This document shows positions 24,673-35,191 of a DNA stretch of 64,000 nucleotides, piece after piece. The notes below the pieces were generated by a model that saw only the letters and a list, made by a program, of their open reading frames with translations, was not told the DNA's origin and made no database searches. The DNA comes from Mastigocoleus testarum BC008 (lineage in GTDB: Bacteria; Cyanobacteriota; Cyanobacteriia; Cyanobacteriales; Nostocaceae): NCBI RefSeq assembly GCF_001456025.1, contig NZ_LMTZ01000055.1, positions 62,001 to 126,000 of the forward strand, written 5' to 3'. How positions within the stretch are numbered: position 1 is the stretch's first letter; every line of letters begins with the position of its first letter. A program made the translations under genes and the position numbers.

Positions 24673-27423
24673 TTACAGTTGAATTTCTGCTGTTAACACG
24701 GAAGGATCCTCTGTACGCTCGATATGAAATCCTAGTTTTTTACAAACATGTTGCATCGCCGTATTTTCAGCCAGAATTTCGGCGCTGATTTTCTTCAGGT
24801 GTTCGTCGCGTCCAATTTGCAAAAGTTGTTGTAACAACTCACTTCCGAGTCCCTGACATTGATGGCGATCGCTAATTATGAGAGCAAATTCTGCTTCTCG
24901 TTTTCCATTGAGTTTACTCAATCTACCTACAGCCAAAATTTCATGCTGTTGGGTGTGGGGATTTTTGTAATCTGCGACTAAAGCTATTTGTCGGTCGTAG
25001 TCAATGAAACATAAACGTGTGAGGCGCTCGTGAGCAATTCTTCGACTTAGTTTAATCAGGTGAAAATAGCGAAAATAAACACTTTCCTCGGAAATTGTGT
25101 GATGAAACTTAATTATCAATGGTTCATCTTCAGGACGAATCGGACGAATTTTTACTTTAGTACCATTACGCATTTCCCAAGTATAAATATACTGATTAGG
25201 ATAGGGACGAATTGCTAGTTTTGGTAGTTGAGTTTCTTTGCTCGATGATTTTTGTAGTACCACCCGAGCATCAAGGGCTAGTAAGGAGTCCCCATTAGCT
25301 TGTGCTAACAAAGGATTAATATCAATTTCCTTAATCCAAGATTGTTCTACTACTAATTGACTGAAGCGGACTATTAGCTGTTCTAATGCGGCTAAGTCAA
25401 CCGATTCTTTACCTCTCACTCCTTGCAAAGCTTTGTATATCCGCGTTTGCTCCATCATTCGACGCGCCAATGTGGTATTTAGGGGAGGTAAACCCAAGGC
25501 TCGGTCTTGAAATACTTCTACTAATTCACCACCACAACCAAACAAGAGAACGGGACCGAATTGGGGGTCAATACTACTACCCAAAATTAATTCATAACCG
25601 TTTTTCAAATTTATCATCGGTTGAACGGTAACCCCTGCAAAGTGATTTGCTCCCACTTTTTCTGCAACAGAAGACTCAATTGCTTGGTATGCCGTTCTAA
25701 CTTCATCAGATGTGTGTAAATTTAAACGTACGCCACCAACATCAGTTTTATGGGTAATGGTTTCAGAAAATAGTTTTAATACAACCGGATAGCCAATTTC
25801 TTCTGCAACTCTGACAGCTTCCTCTACACCTATAGCAATTCGCGTAGTAACAGTGGGAATACCGTAGGCTCCAAGCAATTCTTTTGACTCGGCTTCGGTA
25901 AGTAAAGTTCTTCCAGCTTCGCGGGCTGTATTAATAATTTTGTCCACTAGGGCGCGATCGGGAATATCGGTATCCGCATTATCGGGAAGTACTGGAGTTT
26001 CGTAGAGCGATCGCAAATTGTAGCTATAATGCCACATATAATTAAACATTCGCGCCGCTGTATCGGGATAGGGAAAAGTGGGAATAGAGGCTTTGTTGAG
26101 AAGTTCCGATCCCGTTTCCACTGCAATATCTCCCATCCAACTAGCTAGCACTGGTTTACCCAGGTGAGCATAATTTTGTAATAGCTGAGCGGTTTGGGTC
26201 GGATCGGTCATGGCTTGGGGTGTGAGAATTACCAGCAAACCATCACTTGCAGAGTCTTTGGCTGCAATTTCTAAGGCGCTTGCATAACGACTTGGTTGAG
26301 CGTCCCCTAACAAATCAATCGGATTATTATAACTACCATTGGCAGGTAACAACTGCTTGAGATTATTTTTTGTATCTTCAGATAGTTGCGCTAACTCACC
26401 TCCACCGGTATTTAAAGCATCGGTAGCAATAACTCCCGGACCTCCTGCATTTGTAAGAATTGTTAGTCGTTTGCCTTTCGGGCGGGGTTGTTTAGCTAAA
26501 ATTTCTGCCATGTCGAATAGTTCTGAGATGCTATCGACCCTTAAGACCCCACAGCGTCGTAATGCAGCATCTAATACTGCGTCACTTCCCATTAATGCTC
26601 CAGTGTGGGAAGCTGCTGCTTTTGCTGCTGCAGCCGTGCGCCCTGATTTTATGAGAATAATTGGTTTTGTTAGAGCTACTTCCCTCGCCGCAGAAAGGAA
26701 AGATCGAGCATCACCAATTGCTTCCATGTAAATCACTATACTTTCAGTATTAGGGTCATCACCGAGATAATAAATCAGGTCGCCCCAACCAACATCAAGC
26801 ATGGAACCAATGGAGATAAAAGCGCTGAAACCCACATGTTCTCTGAAACTCCAGTCAAGAATTGCCGTACAAAGTGCCCCACTTTGACTAATAAATCCGA
26901 CTTTTCCCGGAAGAGCCATACTGCTAGCAAAAGTAGCATTGACGTTAGTATGGGGATTCATGATACCCAAACAATTGGGACCAATCAAGCGCATACTTCC
27001 CCGGCGTAATTGCTGGAGTATTTGTCTTTCTAGTTCTACTCCAGCCTCACCTGTCTCTTTAAAACCTGCTGAAAGTGTTATCGCACCCTTTACTCCTGCA
27101 TCGATACACTCGCCAATAATCCCTGGGACCGTATGAGCTGGTGTCGCTATAATTGCCAAATCTATGGATTCGGGTAAATCTGAAATTTTTGGGTAAGCCT
27201 TTATACCTAGAACGCTGTTGCGTTTAGGATTAATCGGAAAAACTGTCCCCCCAAAAGGATTACGAATCAAATTCCACAGTAGAGTTCGTCCAACACTACC
27301 TTCTTTTTCTGTTGCGCCGATAACTGCAATATTCTTAGGTGCAAAAATAGCATCTAGTGGATGATATTCAGAACGCAAAATATCGTAAGCACGGTCGGTA
27401 GCATTGGTAAGGCTTTGTGGCAT
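24673..27423 (-). CDS. ADP-forming acyl-CoA synthetase fused to GNAT acetyltransferase
   Basis: Protein of 916 residues in PatZ/Pka-like order. A CoA-binding domain comes first (residues about 15-150: [27 protein letters not shown]). The ligase alpha part holds the phosphorylated-His motif [10 protein letters not shown] (about 270). An ATP-grasp beta part begins near residue 490 ([28 protein letters not shown]). A C-terminal GNAT domain (about 760-916) has [10 protein letters not shown] for acetyl-CoA. The first two parts can make acetate and ATP from acetyl-CoA and ADP; PatZ proteins instead acetylate lysines and are reported to lack the His, which is kept here. Both activities are therefore possible. 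The start ATG has GAGGAG upstream. The fermentation genes nearby suggest an acetate-forming step, which is inference. Confidence 0.8.
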   Translation of the reverse strand: MPQSLTNATDRAYDILRSEYHPLDAIFAPKNIAVIGATEKEGSVGRTLLWNLIRNPFGGTVFPINPKRNSVLGIKAYPKISDLPESIDLAIIATPAHTVPGIIGECIDAGVKGAITLSAGFKETGEAGVELERQILQQLRRGSMRLIGPNCLGIMNPHTNVNATFASSMALPGKVGFISQSGALCTAILDWSFREHVGFSAFISIGSMLDVGWGDLIYYLGDDPNTESIVIYMEAIGDARSFLSAAREVALTKPIILIKSGRTAAAAKAAASHTGALMGSDAVLDAALRRCGVLRVDSISELFDMAEILAKQPRPKGKRLTILTNAGGPGVIATDALNTGGGELAQLSEDTKNNLKQLLPANGSYNNPIDLLGDAQPSRYASALEIAAKDSASDGLLVILTPQAMTDPTQTAQLLQNYAHLGKPVLASWMGDIAVETGSELLNKASIPTFPYPDTAARMFNYMWHYSYNLRSLYETPVLPDNADTDIPDRALVDKIINTAREAGRTLLTEAESKELLGAYGIPTVTTRIAIGVEEAVRVAEEIGYPVVLKLFSETITHKTDVGGVRLNLHTSDEVRTAYQAIESSVAEKVGANHFAGVTVQPMINLKNGYELILGSSIDPQFGPVLLFGCGGELVEVFQDRALGLPPLNTTLARRMMEQTRIYKALQGVRGKESVDLAALEQLIVRFSQLVVEQSWIKEIDINPLLAQANGDSLLALDARVVLQKSSSKETQLPKLAIRPYPNQYIYTWEMRNGTKVKIRPIRPEDEPLIIKFHHTISEESVYFRYFHLIKLSRRIAHERLTRLCFIDYDRQIALVADYKNPHTQQHEILAVGRLSKLNGKREAEFALIISDRHQCQGLGSELLQQLLQIGRDEHLKKISAEILAENTAMQHVCKKLGFHIERTEDPSVLTAEIQL

Positions 27424-28213
27424 AAATTACTCCTCACTGAAACCATTCTTTCTAGTCAATTAATCTTTATCAGCTAATATTTCAGTTAATCCTTCTATTT
27501 GGGAAACGCATACTTATACCAATTTGGAAAAATAATGAGACAGATAGATTTCTATAGAGACGTTGCAGAGCCTGCGGCGTCGGCGTTAGCCTCTGCAACG
27601 TCTCTACCGGAGAATCTGTTGCAATGATTTATCGAATTGGTATTATCTGCATATATTATGCAAACAATAAGCTGTAACTATAGTCTGTCAAAGCATTATG
27701 TAAGCCATTAAATTTAGGTAGTAAAGGTTTAGCGTAAACCGGCTAACTACTGATAAATAATACTGATAACTATAGCCCGTAAGGACGTGGCGTTCGCTGT
27801 TAACTGTTAGTTAATTACTGTTCTTTTTTGCCGTTGACTACTCACTTATAATTGTGTGGCTGGGGGCAGTATTTGCACTAAAATCTCAATATTCTAAAGT
27901 TTATAGTTCCCTCAGGATAATTAAATTAGGGAAAACGCAATTTACTGTGAAATTACTCCTCAAAGGCTTAACTTACTATTTTTCTGCCTTGGTGCTGAAC
28001 TGTTTTCCGTTATTTCCTAACGCCTCTTTGATTTTAATAGAAATATCAACTAAGTGTTAAAGATTTTGGTGACCTTAATTAATTTTTTATTTTTGCTCTT
28101 AACTCAAATATTTTCCTTTTCTACTGACGACGGGAATGCTGTGAAAGCTTTGTGCGAAAATAGTTTTAAAATCAAGAAGTAATTCTTGCTGAGTAATTCT
28201 TGTTGAGTAATTC
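27424..28213. other. Gene-free stretch with a MITE-like element
   Basis: Spacer of about 790 bp between the acyl-CoA synthetase and kinase genes. It contains MITE copy B, a short GC repeat (cccgtaaggacgtggcgttc, about 27778) and AT-rich DNA. A 68-codon frame at 27854-28060 has no support. At 28180-28225 the unit gtaattctt recurs about four times just past the kinase stop. Confidence 0.6.
27516..27643. mobile_element. MITE-like element, copy B with nested core
   Basis: 128-bp copy of the element at 15957-16057, with the same ends (ATACCAATTT, AATTGGTAT) and the same right part. Its palindromic core is interrupted at the centre by about 27 bp reading AGAGCCTGCGGCGTCGGCGT onward, itself a known type of GC-rich repeat, so one repeat sits inside another. 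Confidence 0.7.
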
Positions 28214-30997
28214 TTAATGAGTAATTGGAATTTCAATTATAAATTCAGTTCCTTGACCACAATTAGATTGGCAAGATAACTTGCCACCGTGTTTTTCAAC
28301 AATAATTTGATAGCTAATAGATAATCCTAATCCCGTACCATTACCAATATCCTTAGTAGTAAAAAAAGGCTCAAATAAACGATCTTGAATATCTTGGGAA
28401 ATCCCAGGACCATTATCGGTAATTCTAATTGTGACACTGTTATCTGAAATTCTTTCAGTGGCAATATTTATGTAGCAAGGATAAACGTTAATTCCTGCAA
28501 AAGTCAGTGTTTTACTATACTCATCCAGAGCATCAATTGCATTGTTGAGAATATTCATAAATACTTGATTTAACTGGCTGGGGTAACAATCTACCAAAGG
28601 TAAGTTGTCATATCGCTTCGCGACTGTAATTTCTGGACGATTGGGTTGAGCTTTCAAGCGATTGCGTAAAATCATCAAAGTGCTATCAATTCCATCATGA
28701 ATATTCACCTTTTTGAATTCAGATTCATCTAAGCGAGAAAAATTGCGTAGAGAAATGACAATTTCCTTAATCCGGCGCGTTCCCTCTTGCATTGAATCTA
28801 GCAGTTTTGTTAAATCCTGTTCGAGAAAATCAAGTTCTATAGTTTCTATCTTTTCTTGGATTACCTGTGGGGGTTCGGGATAACATTGTTGATAGAGTTT
28901 CACTAATCCGAGTAAATCTTGGAAGTATGAGGAAGCCGGATTCAAATTTCCATAAACAAAACTGACAGGATTATTGATCTCATGGGCTATCCCTGCTACC
29001 ATCTGACCCAAACTGGACATTTTTTCACTGTGAATTAGTTGAGTTTGGGTGTAACGAAGTTCAAACAGACTTTTTTCCAATTCTTCTGCTTGTTGCTTTA
29101 GTTGTAGTTCTACTTGCTTGCGTTCGCGAATGTCTCGACTGATGCTAGCTGTATAAAGATGTTCTTGAGTTTGTTGATCACGAATCAGAAAAATACTACT
29201 TTCGATTTCAATAATTTCACCAGTCAAACAGTGTTTGAGAAGTAATTCTCCTTGCCAAGATCCAGTTTTCAAAAGGGTTGGTTGCACATCTTGTAAGATA
29301 TACTGCCATATCTCAGGAGAATATATTTTTCTAAAAGTTTCATTTTTAACTTGACAATAGTCACTAATACCCAGAAGTTTACAACCCGCAGCATTGATAT
29401 AAAGTAATTCATTGTCCGGTGAGGCAATTGTAATTAAATCGTGACTGTGTTCAATCAGGGCGATTAACTTTTGCTCTTCTACTTTTGCCTGCAATAGCTG
29501 CTCTGTACGTTTTTCAACTCTAAACTCTAATTCTTCATTTAATTGTTTCAATGCTGCATCTGCATTTTTACGTTCCGTAATATCACGAGCAATTGCGCAA
29601 CTGTATTCTTTATCATTAAACTTTAAATAATTAGCACTGATTTCTACAGGAAACTGCTTGCCACTTTTTGTTTGCAAAATAGACTCAGGATTTAAAAATT
29701 TTTCCTGTTTTAGTTGATCCCAAATTTTTGACCAATTATCTCGAGGTAATGTGATATCAACATCGAACACGCTCATATTCAGGAGTTCTGCTTGGGAATA
29801 ACCAAGAATATGGCAAGAAGCCTCGTTTACGTAAGAAAAATTTCCCAGGGAATCAACTAAGAATACACAGTCTTGAACTCGGTTTAGGGCAAATTGGATT
29901 AGTTGTAAACTTTCTTCTGCTTGTTTGCGTTTGGTGATATCTTCATAGGTTCCAAGAATCCCCACCACATGTTCTTCAGTATTTCGCAGTGGTATTGTAT
30001 TGGTGTTTGCCCAAAATTCTTGTCCATCTGCTTGCTTTTGAGTCTCAACAATATTTAATTGTGCAAAACCTGTTTGCAAAACCTGTCGTTCCCGTTCCCA
30101 TTTATGGGAAAAATTAAACTGGGAATCTTCCCAAGATAAGTCATTATCAGTCAAACCAATAATATTTTCTGGTTTCTCAACACCAGATATGCGTGCAAAG
30201 TTACTGTTACAGCCAAGATAAACAGAATTACAGTCTTTCCAGAAAATAGACTGGGGGATATTATCTATTACCAGTTGTAGGAACTGTTGTGATTCTCGTA
30301 ATTTTATCTCAGTTTGATGGCGCGCGATCGCTGTACCCAAAGTACCAACAGCAGACTTTAATACCAACTGTTGACATTCTGACCATTGATGTTCTATGTG
30401 ACAATTATCAAAACCGATAAATCCCCAAAATTTATTCTTTATCTGAATTGGCATCACAAAAATTGAGTGTATACCTTGGGATGTAAGAATCTCTTTCTCG
30501 CTATCTGGAAAATCTTTAATAATTCCAACAATAGCATCGCCTTGAGAAAGGAGTTCATACCAACGCGGACAAAAATCCTTATAGGGAAGATTTTTTAATA
30601 ATGGGTTATTAATCTGTGATTTAATTCCAGGTGCAACCCATTCCCAATTCTGTGTCATTTGTGGTTCGCCAGTTTCAGGGTGAAGAGAATTTTCAAAGAT
30701 GTATACCCGATCCACAACAGTAGCTTTTCCTAAAGCCGCCAAAGCAGCGTCGATAGAATCATCATAATTAGTTACAGATAACAGACAATTAGCCGCAGTT
30801 GCAACCCCACTCAATAGTCGATTACGTTCTTCTAAATCTTGCCAAATTTCCTGTTGTTCGCTACGTATTTGAAAAGATTCTAGTCTTCCAAGCTTTTCCC
30901 GCAAGCTCGTAACTTCTTGCAGGAGAAAAAAGTAACTATTTTTATCTAGGTTAACGAAATCATCTGCCATAAAGCTATCAACTGTAGGGCAACACAC
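28214..30997 (-). CDS. GAF/PAS sensor histidine kinase
   Basis: Soluble sensor kinase of 927 residues (918 if it starts at the tenth codon, MADDF). Domains in order: short coiled coil; GAF (about 55-215, [21 protein letters not shown]); three PAS domains (about 240-360, 365-480 and 505-635), each ending in an ITKRK, ITERK or IRERK linker; a coiled coil; the dimerisation domain with phospho-His in [12 protein letters not shown] (about 668); and an ATPase domain (about 790-925) with N box [12 protein letters not shown]1 ITDNGPGI and G2 [10 protein letters not shown]. It has no receiver domain or membrane segment, and no response regulator adjoins it, so it is an orphan kinase. The signal is unknown; PAS and GAF domains can bind haem, flavin or bilins, but no decisive residue is visible. 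Confidence 0.85.
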   Translation of the reverse strand: MCCPTVDSFMADDFVNLDKNSYFFLLQEVTSLREKLGRLESFQIRSEQQEIWQDLEERNRLLSGVATAANCLLSVTNYDDSIDAALAALGKATVVDRVYIFENSLHPETGEPQMTQNWEWVAPGIKSQINNPLLKNLPYKDFCPRWYELLSQGDAIVGIIKDFPDSEKEILTSQGIHSIFVMPIQIKNKFWGFIGFDNCHIEHQWSECQQLVLKSAVGTLGTAIARHQTEIKLRESQQFLQLVIDNIPQSIFWKDCNSVYLGCNSNFARISGVEKPENIIGLTDNDLSWEDSQFNFSHKWERERQVLQTGFAQLNIVETQKQADGQEFWANTNTIPLRNTEEHVVGILGTYEDITKRKQAEESLQLIQFALNRVQDCVFLVDSLGNFSYVNEASCHILGYSQAELLNMSVFDVDITLPRDNWSKIWDQLKQEKFLNPESILQTKSGKQFPVEISANYLKFNDKEYSCAIARDITERKNADAALKQLNEELEFRVEKRTEQLLQAKVEEQKLIALIEHSHDLITIASPDNELLYINAAGCKLLGISDYCQVKNETFRKIYSPEIWQYILQDVQPTLLKTGSWQGELLLKHCLTGEIIEIESSIFLIRDQQTQEHLYTASISRDIRERKQVELQLKQQAEELEKSLFELRYTQTQLIHSEKMSSLGQMVAGIAHEINNPVSFVYGNLNPASSYFQDLLGLVKLYQQCYPEPPQVIQEKIETIELDFLEQDLTKLLDSMQEGTRRIKEIVISLRNFSRLDESEFKKVNIHDGIDSTLMILRNRLKAQPNRPEITVAKRYDNLPLVDCYPSQLNQVFMNILNNAIDALDEYSKTLTFAGINVYPCYINIATERISDNSVTIRITDNGPGISQDIQDRLFEPFFTTKDIGNGTGLGLSISYQIIVEKHGGKLSCQSNCGQGTEFIIEIPITH

Positions 30998-31185
30998 ATA
31001 AACATATTATGCATCCCCATGAATAGATGATGTTAATTTCTGATTTTAATGATTAATTGGTTATTTCAAAATTATTAGTTTATAAAACTAACCAAGTATT
31101 TGTAAGTCTTTAACAAAGTATTGGTAAGTTTTTTTGTTTTTCCTGAAATTATACTAAAAAGCGACGGCAAAGTATTGAGATAAGT

Positions 31186-32874
31186 ATGATGCGACAAATG
31201 GAAACCTGGTCAGCCAAAATCGATATGCGCGACCTGAGTGCTACTTATGGAACACCACTGTATATATTTAATCGCGCTCAACTCAGGCGTAATTTTATAA
31301 TTTATGCTGAGTTGTTGAAGTCTACTTCGAACGTCTTCTATCCAGTCAAGACCAACCCTTCTATGGCTGTACTTGAGACTTTAGCTGCGGAGGGTAGTGG
31401 AGTTGACTGTGCGACTGGTCATGAAATCTTTTTAGCTCGTCTGGCTGGAATTCCCGTTTCTCGAATTAGTTACTACTCTCCTGCTCCAGATATTTGTCTT
31501 GCAGAGAACCTTTTAAAGGCTGGCGCTTCAGTTGTTCTTGATGCACCATCCCATATTCGGAAACTGGAAGAGCGTCTAAATGACCAAAAATTCCCTGGAA
31601 AACTTTTTCTTCGAGTGAATCCTGGTAATTTACCAGGTTACTTGGAGTATGCAGAATACCAACGTTACACTGCCCACAGTTCCCCTTTAAGTCAGTTTGG
31701 TATAGCCTCTGAGGAAGTAATTTTTTGCTTGCAGCAGACACATCTTACTTTCTCCGGACTCCATGTACATGTGGGGACTCAAATGGATAATCTGGAGATA
31801 TTCGAAGTCTGTCTAGATTTCTTGCACGATCTAGCAGATATCATTAACGAAAATACTTCCCATTCAATTGAAATACTCAATCTTGGTGGTGGACTGGGGA
31901 TCCCCGGTCGCCAGGAAGAAGATTATCCTTCTCTAACTTCTTTTACCAAAATTTTTGCATCTCTGATGCAAGATAGATTTACATATCGCTTAGAACCTGG
32001 AAATTCTTTAGTAGGAGATACTATCGGTCTTCTCACGCGGGTAGTTACAAGAAAGACTACTAGGGGACGTGGATGGGGAATTATAGATGTGGGTACTAAT
32101 CAGCTTCTGAAAGTAACAATGGCAGGTTTTGGACAGACAGTACTCAATGCAGAACATTCTCCTCTTCCCCGGGGTGGTTCAGATGCAATAGCTGGTCCTC
32201 TTTGCTTTGCTGGAGATGTAATTCTTGATCGCACAGACTTGACAGGGATACAAGAAGGAGATCCACTCTTTCTCACCCACTGCGGCTCTTATTGTAGTGC
32301 GATCGGTAGTCGCTTCAATGGTTATAAAACACCCGGTCTTCTGATGATGGAAGAAGATAAAGTATTGGGTCTTGTTCAGTCCCATGAGGATCTCTGTTGG
32401 GAACCAGATTTGCAATCCTTTAAACCCGATATTCTCAAATCTGTAGACGAATCATTTGCTATTCCTATTGAAAAGGTAGAGAAAATGCAGAGTGAATACC
32501 TTAAGGAGAAACAACATAAAGATAACTACCGCTTTGTGTCATTTAAAAAAGTTGCACCAGGGACCTATGATGTGAGTGTGGATGTGCGATCGCCAGTTTC
32601 TTTCATTTCTGGGCCTTTTGCTCTACGTATTATTGGGGATGCTGCAATTGTAGCCACAATTCAAGAACTTGGTAAAGAAAGTAAAGATATCTCTGTGTGG
32701 GGTAACCGCTTTACTCTATCCCTTGACGGTATATTGAGAGCTAATCGGATTCAAAAATGTCAAATTAGCTTGAGTCCTTTCATTAAATCTCTAGGTGATA
32801 AGACTCGAAACTGTTGGGCTAATTGGTCCCTTGGTGATGGACGTTTCTTTGGTAGTATTCTGATTACGATCTGA
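31186..32874 (+). CDS. Fold-type III PLP-dependent decarboxylase with extra C-terminal domain
   Basis: Protein of 562 residues. Residues about 15-420 match the diaminopimelate/ornithine decarboxylase family: PLP lysine K55 in FYPVKTNPS, LHVHVGTQ (about 193), glycine loop NLGGGLGIPG (about 233), EPGNS where the family usually has EPGR, and a GSYCSAIGSRFNGY end motif. The substrate motif CE-S-x-D is changed to CFAGD (in GPLCFAGDVILD), losing the Glu that helps bind diaminopimelate, so the substrate is probably different. The last 115 residues (from about YRFVSFKKV) form an extra beta-rich domain I do not recognise. The start has GAGATAAGT upstream. The product could be a polyamine or another amine; no neighbour supports either. 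Confidence 0.7.
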   Translation: MMRQMETWSAKIDMRDLSATYGTPLYIFNRAQLRRNFIIYAELLKSTSNVFYPVKTNPSMAVLETLAAEGSGVDCATGHEIFLARLAGIPVSRISYYSPAPDICLAENLLKAGASVVLDAPSHIRKLEERLNDQKFPGKLFLRVNPGNLPGYLEYAEYQRYTAHSSPLSQFGIASEEVIFCLQQTHLTFSGLHVHVGTQMDNLEIFEVCLDFLHDLADIINENTSHSIEILNLGGGLGIPGRQEEDYPSLTSFTKIFASLMQDRFTYRLEPGNSLVGDTIGLLTRVVTRKTTRGRGWGIIDVGTNQLLKVTMAGFGQTVLNAEHSPLPRGGSDAIAGPLCFAGDVILDRTDLTGIQEGDPLFLTHCGSYCSAIGSRFNGYKTPGLLMMEEDKVLGLVQSHEDLCWEPDLQSFKPDILKSVDESFAIPIEKVEKMQSEYLKEKQHKDNYRFVSFKKVAPGTYDVSVDVRSPVSFISGPFALRIIGDAAIVATIQELGKESKDISVWGNRFTLSLDGILRANRIQKCQISLSPFIKSLGDKTRNCWANWSLGDGRFFGSILITI

Positions 32875-32967
32875 AGCAGTGATCGTCCCAAAATAATCGA
32901 GTACTCAAAAATGGGATACTCAAAAGTAGATATCTTATTTTTGGACAGCTTCAGGGGGAAAAATAAA

Positions 32968-33654
32968 ATGGGGATGCGACTGGAAGGAAAATTTTTCGCA
33001 ATACTTGCATTAGTGCTATTTTCCCTCAGCAGCTGTTCAATAAAAGTCAATTATGGTGAATCGAGTAATTCAAATAAAAGCGTATCGAATGTTGACTATA
33101 CTCAATTACGTCCTTTACTCAATAGTGAAAGAATAAAGTCAAAATTTGGCAGCTATGGGATTGAAGTTTTAGAATCTGGGGAAAAAATAAGAGTATCAAA
33201 CTTATACAGTATTAGTCATGATCGCAAGACTACTCGAACCCTTGCGATTGTACGTTATCCAGATATCGTCGATCCACTTTTTGCCAAAGAGCACAACGAA
33301 ATACTTGGAGGAGAGTCCATTGGGGCGGTTTTTAAGAGAAATGGATGGAAAATTGATAAACGTCATCAGTATTTTGGGAATATAAATGCTTCAGAAGATT
33401 TAGCACCTGTGTACAAATTATTTGGTGAAATTACCCCAACCCAATTAGCAATTCACATCTATTCATTTTTCATTAGAAAAAATCGTTCTGAGTTTCTTTA
33501 TGCAAGAATTGCTGAAATTCACCATCCCAAATACCTTACTCTAAAAGAATTAAAAGAAATCTACCGTGTAGATTTTGAAAAATATCAACAAACAAGTGAT
33601 GAAGTTCGTAATTTCCTTAGAGTTATAGATAATAAAATTAAAACATTAAATTGA
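32968..33654 (+). CDS. Hypothetical lipoprotein
   Basis: I chose the ATG at 32968, which has AGGGGG 9 bp upstream and begins directly with a signal peptide (MGMRLEGKFFAILALVLFSL); an upstream in-frame ATG at 32911 would bury it. The lipobox is LSSCS, giving a mature lipoprotein of about 205 residues. The mature part begins with a Ser/Asn-rich tether and has a mixed alpha/beta look (IRVSNLYSISHDRKTTRTLAIVRY by segments, AEIHHPKYLTLKEL). I recognise no family. It lies 94 bp after the decarboxylase gene on the same strand, so co-transcription is possible. Confidence 0.6.
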   Translation: MGMRLEGKFFAILALVLFSLSSCSIKVNYGESSNSNKSVSNVDYTQLRPLLNSERIKSKFGSYGIEVLESGEKIRVSNLYSISHDRKTTRTLAIVRYPDIVDPLFAKEHNEILGGESIGAVFKRNGWKIDKRHQYFGNINASEDLAPVYKLFGEITPTQLAIHIYSFFIRKNRSEFLYARIAEIHHPKYLTLKELKEIYRVDFEKYQQTSDEVRNFLRVIDNKIKTLN

Positions 33655-33991
33655 TAAACACTTTCTAAAAATGGTAATTTTCTCAAGCTTTAATGATTAA
33701 GTTGAAATTTTATCTCTTAATTCTATAATCCAAATTCATCTAAAGCCTCAAAAAATTACTTATAAGTTCGAAGTTTTACTTTTTATCCTGCATTATATAT
33801 CTTTACTAGGATTTGTGTCAGTTTGATTTTAAAATTAGGATTTTAATGAAGTTACAAAATTGTTACTCAAATGATTTTCTGCTATCTCAGAATTTATTAC
33901 AGTGGAGTTTGATTTGAATTGAATACAAATCAGAAGCGGAGTGAATTTTATTCGTAATGACTAAAAATCAAGTAGATTGTCGAATATAAAA
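33655..33991. other. Gene-free stretch between convergent genes
   Basis: AT-rich DNA of 337 bp. I see no repeat, strong terminator or gene. Confidence 0.5.
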
Positions 33992-35191
33992 TCAGATATT
34001 CGAGTTATCCAATTTAATTACGATATCGTTATCATCATTGTCAAGTTGATAGTTGAAACCGAAGACATTACCATCAAGTAGTTTAATGCGATCTAAGCCA
34101 TCACCACCAATAGCACCAGCATAGGAAAAGTAAACTTTTGCGTTACCTTTTTGTACTTCTGCGAGACTTCCTTCTTCTATAACTAAAGGAACGATTAACG
34201 AACCAGCATCCAATTGAAGAGTTCCACTTTCTATCTTATGAGCGCTGTTAGAAAAGTTGGGGAAGATGATATTATTCAGTGCAGCTTCCACATAACCATT
34301 CTCAGTTGGTGCTAAACCTTCTACAGTACCATTAATATCGTCAACGACATAGAAGTAAACTTCATGTTTACAGTTGTTTTTTCTAACAATACTATAATTA
34401 ATTATTATTTCATCAGTTAAGGTATTTAGACCATCTTCCTGAATTAAGTTGGCAGTAACATCAGCAGGTAATATTTCTACTTCTTCCTGACTTGGGATTG
34501 ATTCGGGTAAGTCTTCCTCGAAAGTTAAACTGCGATCGCACTCTAATTCCAAGATAGGGGTCTTACTATCCCAAATACCATTTTGCTCAATCCAGTTTCT
34601 AACAAACTCTACGGATTCAGAAAAATCCATTGCAGTTCCAATCCCAGTCTCAATCATAGACCAGAAATCATCTTCATCTCCCCCCAACACATCCAAAGAT
34701 GACCTAATGCAATTCATAGTAATTTGACTATTCTTAAGTTCCTGCTTAATTAATTCATTTTCTGTTTGATTTATTTCACAATTTTCTGTGACGAGATCTG
34801 CAAGAACGCTTACATCTAGCTTACTGTACTCTTCTTCAGCAGATATCCAACTTGGGGACTCGGCTTGTAAACCATAATCGTACAAGTTAAAGAATTGATC
34901 GCTGTCTTCCGGGTGCGAATTAGTAACATTTTCAGCCAAGACTTCAACTGTATTGGAACCGTTTTTTAGCAAGTTATATATCTCATTATACCCTTCATTG
35001 AGGAGTGTCTTGTAACCATCTTCACTAACATATTTGAAGTCATTTTTATCGAAACTAGTACTAAACCAAGAATCTGGTTGGGTCTGATTTAAGATTTTAC
35101 GACCAATGTCGATCTGTTCCTCTATGGTTGGCAAACTCGCAAACTTGTTATTTTCACTATTTTCAATTGCAAACATAAAACTCTTACTCAC
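33992..35191 (-). CDS. Acidic hypothetical protein with DUF4114-like C-terminal domain
   Basis: Very acidic protein of 399 residues with no signal peptide. The likely start is a GTG with AAGGGA 10 bp upstream. The N-terminal 230 residues are helical and unrecognised. The C-terminal 140 resemble DUF4114, a beta domain found at the ends of secreted cyanobacterial proteins: YFYVVDDINGTVEGLAPTEN followed by GYVEAAL, then VYFSYAGAIGGDGLDRIKLL, then GFNYQLDNDDNDIVIKL in place of the usual acidic, calcium-like ending. Several consensus residues are lost, so the domain is degenerate. Export without a classical signal would need a type I system, of which there is no sign here. Function unknown. Confidence 0.55.
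   Translation of the reverse strand: MSKSFMFAIENSENNKFASLPTIEEQIDIGRKILNQTQPDSWFSTSFDKNDFKYVSEDGYKTLLNEGYNEIYNLLKNGSNTVEVLAENVTNSHPEDSDQFFNLYDYGLQAESPSWISAEEEYSKLDVSVLADLVTENCEINQTENELIKQELKNSQITMNCIRSSLDVLGGDEDDFWSMIETGIGTAMDFSESVEFVRNWIEQNGIWDSKTPILELECDRSLTFEEDLPESIPSQEEVEILPADVTANLIQEDGLNTLTDEIIINYSIVRKNNCKHEVYFYVVDDINGTVEGLAPTENGYVEAALNNIIFPNFSNSAHKIESGTLQLDAGSLIVPLVIEEGSLAEVQKGNAKVYFSYAGAIGGDGLDRIKLLDGNVFGFNYQLDNDDNDIVIKLDNSNI

Noticed and set aside
27854..28060. 68-codon plus-strand frame
   Set aside because: No ribosome site, no motif and AT-driven composition; likely chance in a spacer.
31186..32874. lysA (diaminopimelate decarboxylase)
   Set aside because: The substrate motif lacks the key Glu and there is a large extra domain, so the name would overstate the case.
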